Source of the DNA: Mesorhizobium sp. M4B.F.Ca.ET.058.02.1.1
Lineage (GTDB): Bacteria; Pseudomonadota; Alphaproteobacteria; Rhizobiales; Rhizobiaceae
Length of the DNA: 64,000 nucleotides
Direction of reading: 5' to 3'
Assembly (NCBI RefSeq): GCF_003952505.1
Contig: NZ_CP034450.1
Coordinates: 2,294,001-2,358,000 of the forward strand
A program made the position numbers and the translations under genes. This document shows, one piece after another, positions 63,569 through 64,000 of the stretch. How positions within the stretch are numbered: position 1 is the stretch's first letter; each line of letters opens with the position of its first letter. The notes beneath the pieces were generated by a model. That model ran no database searches. It was not told the origin of the DNA and worked only from the letters and a program-made list of their open reading frames with translations.

Positions 63569-63982
63569 CTACGCGCGTGTTGTCAACGTCGACAGCTGAT
63601 CGGTGTCGTAACGGTTCCGCAGATCGGCGAGCGCTTTTGGATCCGGCGCACCCTGCGCCGCGAGTTTGGCGAGCTCTTCGAAGTAATGCTCGTGGCCAGG
63701 CGGAGAAACTGTCATCAACACGCGTGCCGGTTTCTCGCTGACATTCGTGATGTTGTGCGGCACTCCCGGCGGGATGAACACATAGGTACCGGGCGTTGCG
63801 CGGATCATCTTGTCGCCGACATGCCACTCACACTCGCCTTCGAGCAGGTAGAAGGTCTCCTCCTGCATCCGGTGAACATGCCGCCCGGTGGCGAACTCCG
63901 GTGGAATCGTCCAGTCGAACATGCTCATGTGCTTGCTATTCTCGCCGGTGACGAGGAACGACATAGGATGGCCACGCAGCAT
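63569..63982 (-). CDS. Small cupin-domain protein, possibly cut at its 5' end
   Basis: 137 residues from ATG 63982, preceded by GAGAGGAAAGG. The frame stays open to the window edge (…ERKGV), so the true start may lie beyond 64000. A single cupin barrel shows metal ligands in GRHVHRMQEETFYLLEGE (two His, Glu) and the second motif PPGVPHNI. Small cupins of this kind include dioxygenases and sugar isomerases, and no substrate can be named. Convergent with the HAD gene. Confidence 0.85.
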   Translation of the reverse strand: MLRGHPMSFLVTGENSKHMSMFDWTIPPEFATGRHVHRMQEETFYLLEGECEWHVGDKMIRATPGTYVFIPPGVPHNITNVSEKPARVLMTVSPPGHEHYFEELAKLAAQGAPDPKALADLRNRYDTDQLSTLTTRA

Positions 63983-64000
63983 GACGCCTTTCCTCTCATC

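Overview
The window reads as chromosomal DNA of a Rhizobiales alphaproteobacterium, most likely Mesorhizobium or a close relative. The evidence is high GC, the right-hand housekeeping block smc / DsbA-like / DUF721 / mutY / HAD / ccrM (GANTC methylase, an alphaproteobacterial marker), and many rhizobial-type surface-polysaccharide genes. No species call is possible from sequence alone.

Layout. 1-6048: sugar-assembly genes (methyltransferases, a polyprenyl-phosphate-sugar type GT2, a UPF0104-like membrane protein, two GT4 enzymes) and a VOC protein. 6225-6299: tRNA-Gln beside a decayed serine-recombinase tail. 6986-10580: regulators (Crp/Fnr type, two NarL/LuxR type) facing an ExoF-like export gene across a 13-bp dyad. 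10844-19284: an unusual cluster holding the ExoF-like protein, a frameshifted FemAB/CelD-type acyltransferase, a class II tRNA with Asn anticodon GUU, a possible 58-aa peptide, a TubC-docked thioesterase with Cys as nucleophile, a stand-alone adenylation-carrier protein whose pocket reads as Asn, and an acyl-CoA dehydrogenase. 19364-28611 (minus): polysaccharide operon with Wzx-like flippase, GTs and membrane proteins. 28777-33624 (plus): GH5 mannanase-like enzyme, GT2, GMC-type oxidoreductase, epimerase. 34003-38600: overlapping operon for GDP-D-glycero-alpha-D-manno-heptose (epimerase, guanylyltransferase-phosphatase-kinase fusion, hddA, gmhA). 39914-46409: GH16 glycanase with its type I ABC transporter and HlyD-family adaptor. 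46909-49215: ManC fused to an AGE-family isomerase. 50000-63982: core metabolism and housekeeping.

Working together: ManC-AGE can supply GDP-mannose and the heptose operon GDP-heptose. The GT2/GT4 enzymes, the flippase and the ExoF-like protein would assemble and export a heptose- and mannose-containing exopolysaccharide, while GH5 and the secreted GH16 could trim it. The 12988-19284 genes look like a separate small-molecule or peptide-modifying pathway that uses asparagine both as a tRNA-linked and as a carrier-protein-linked residue; this is inference and is the most interesting part of the window.

Caution: three genes (12988-14129, 31092-32707, 34980-36898) are each broken by a -1 shift inside a run of five or six G. 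The shared signature suggests homopolymer undercalling in the assembly rather than three independent mutations.
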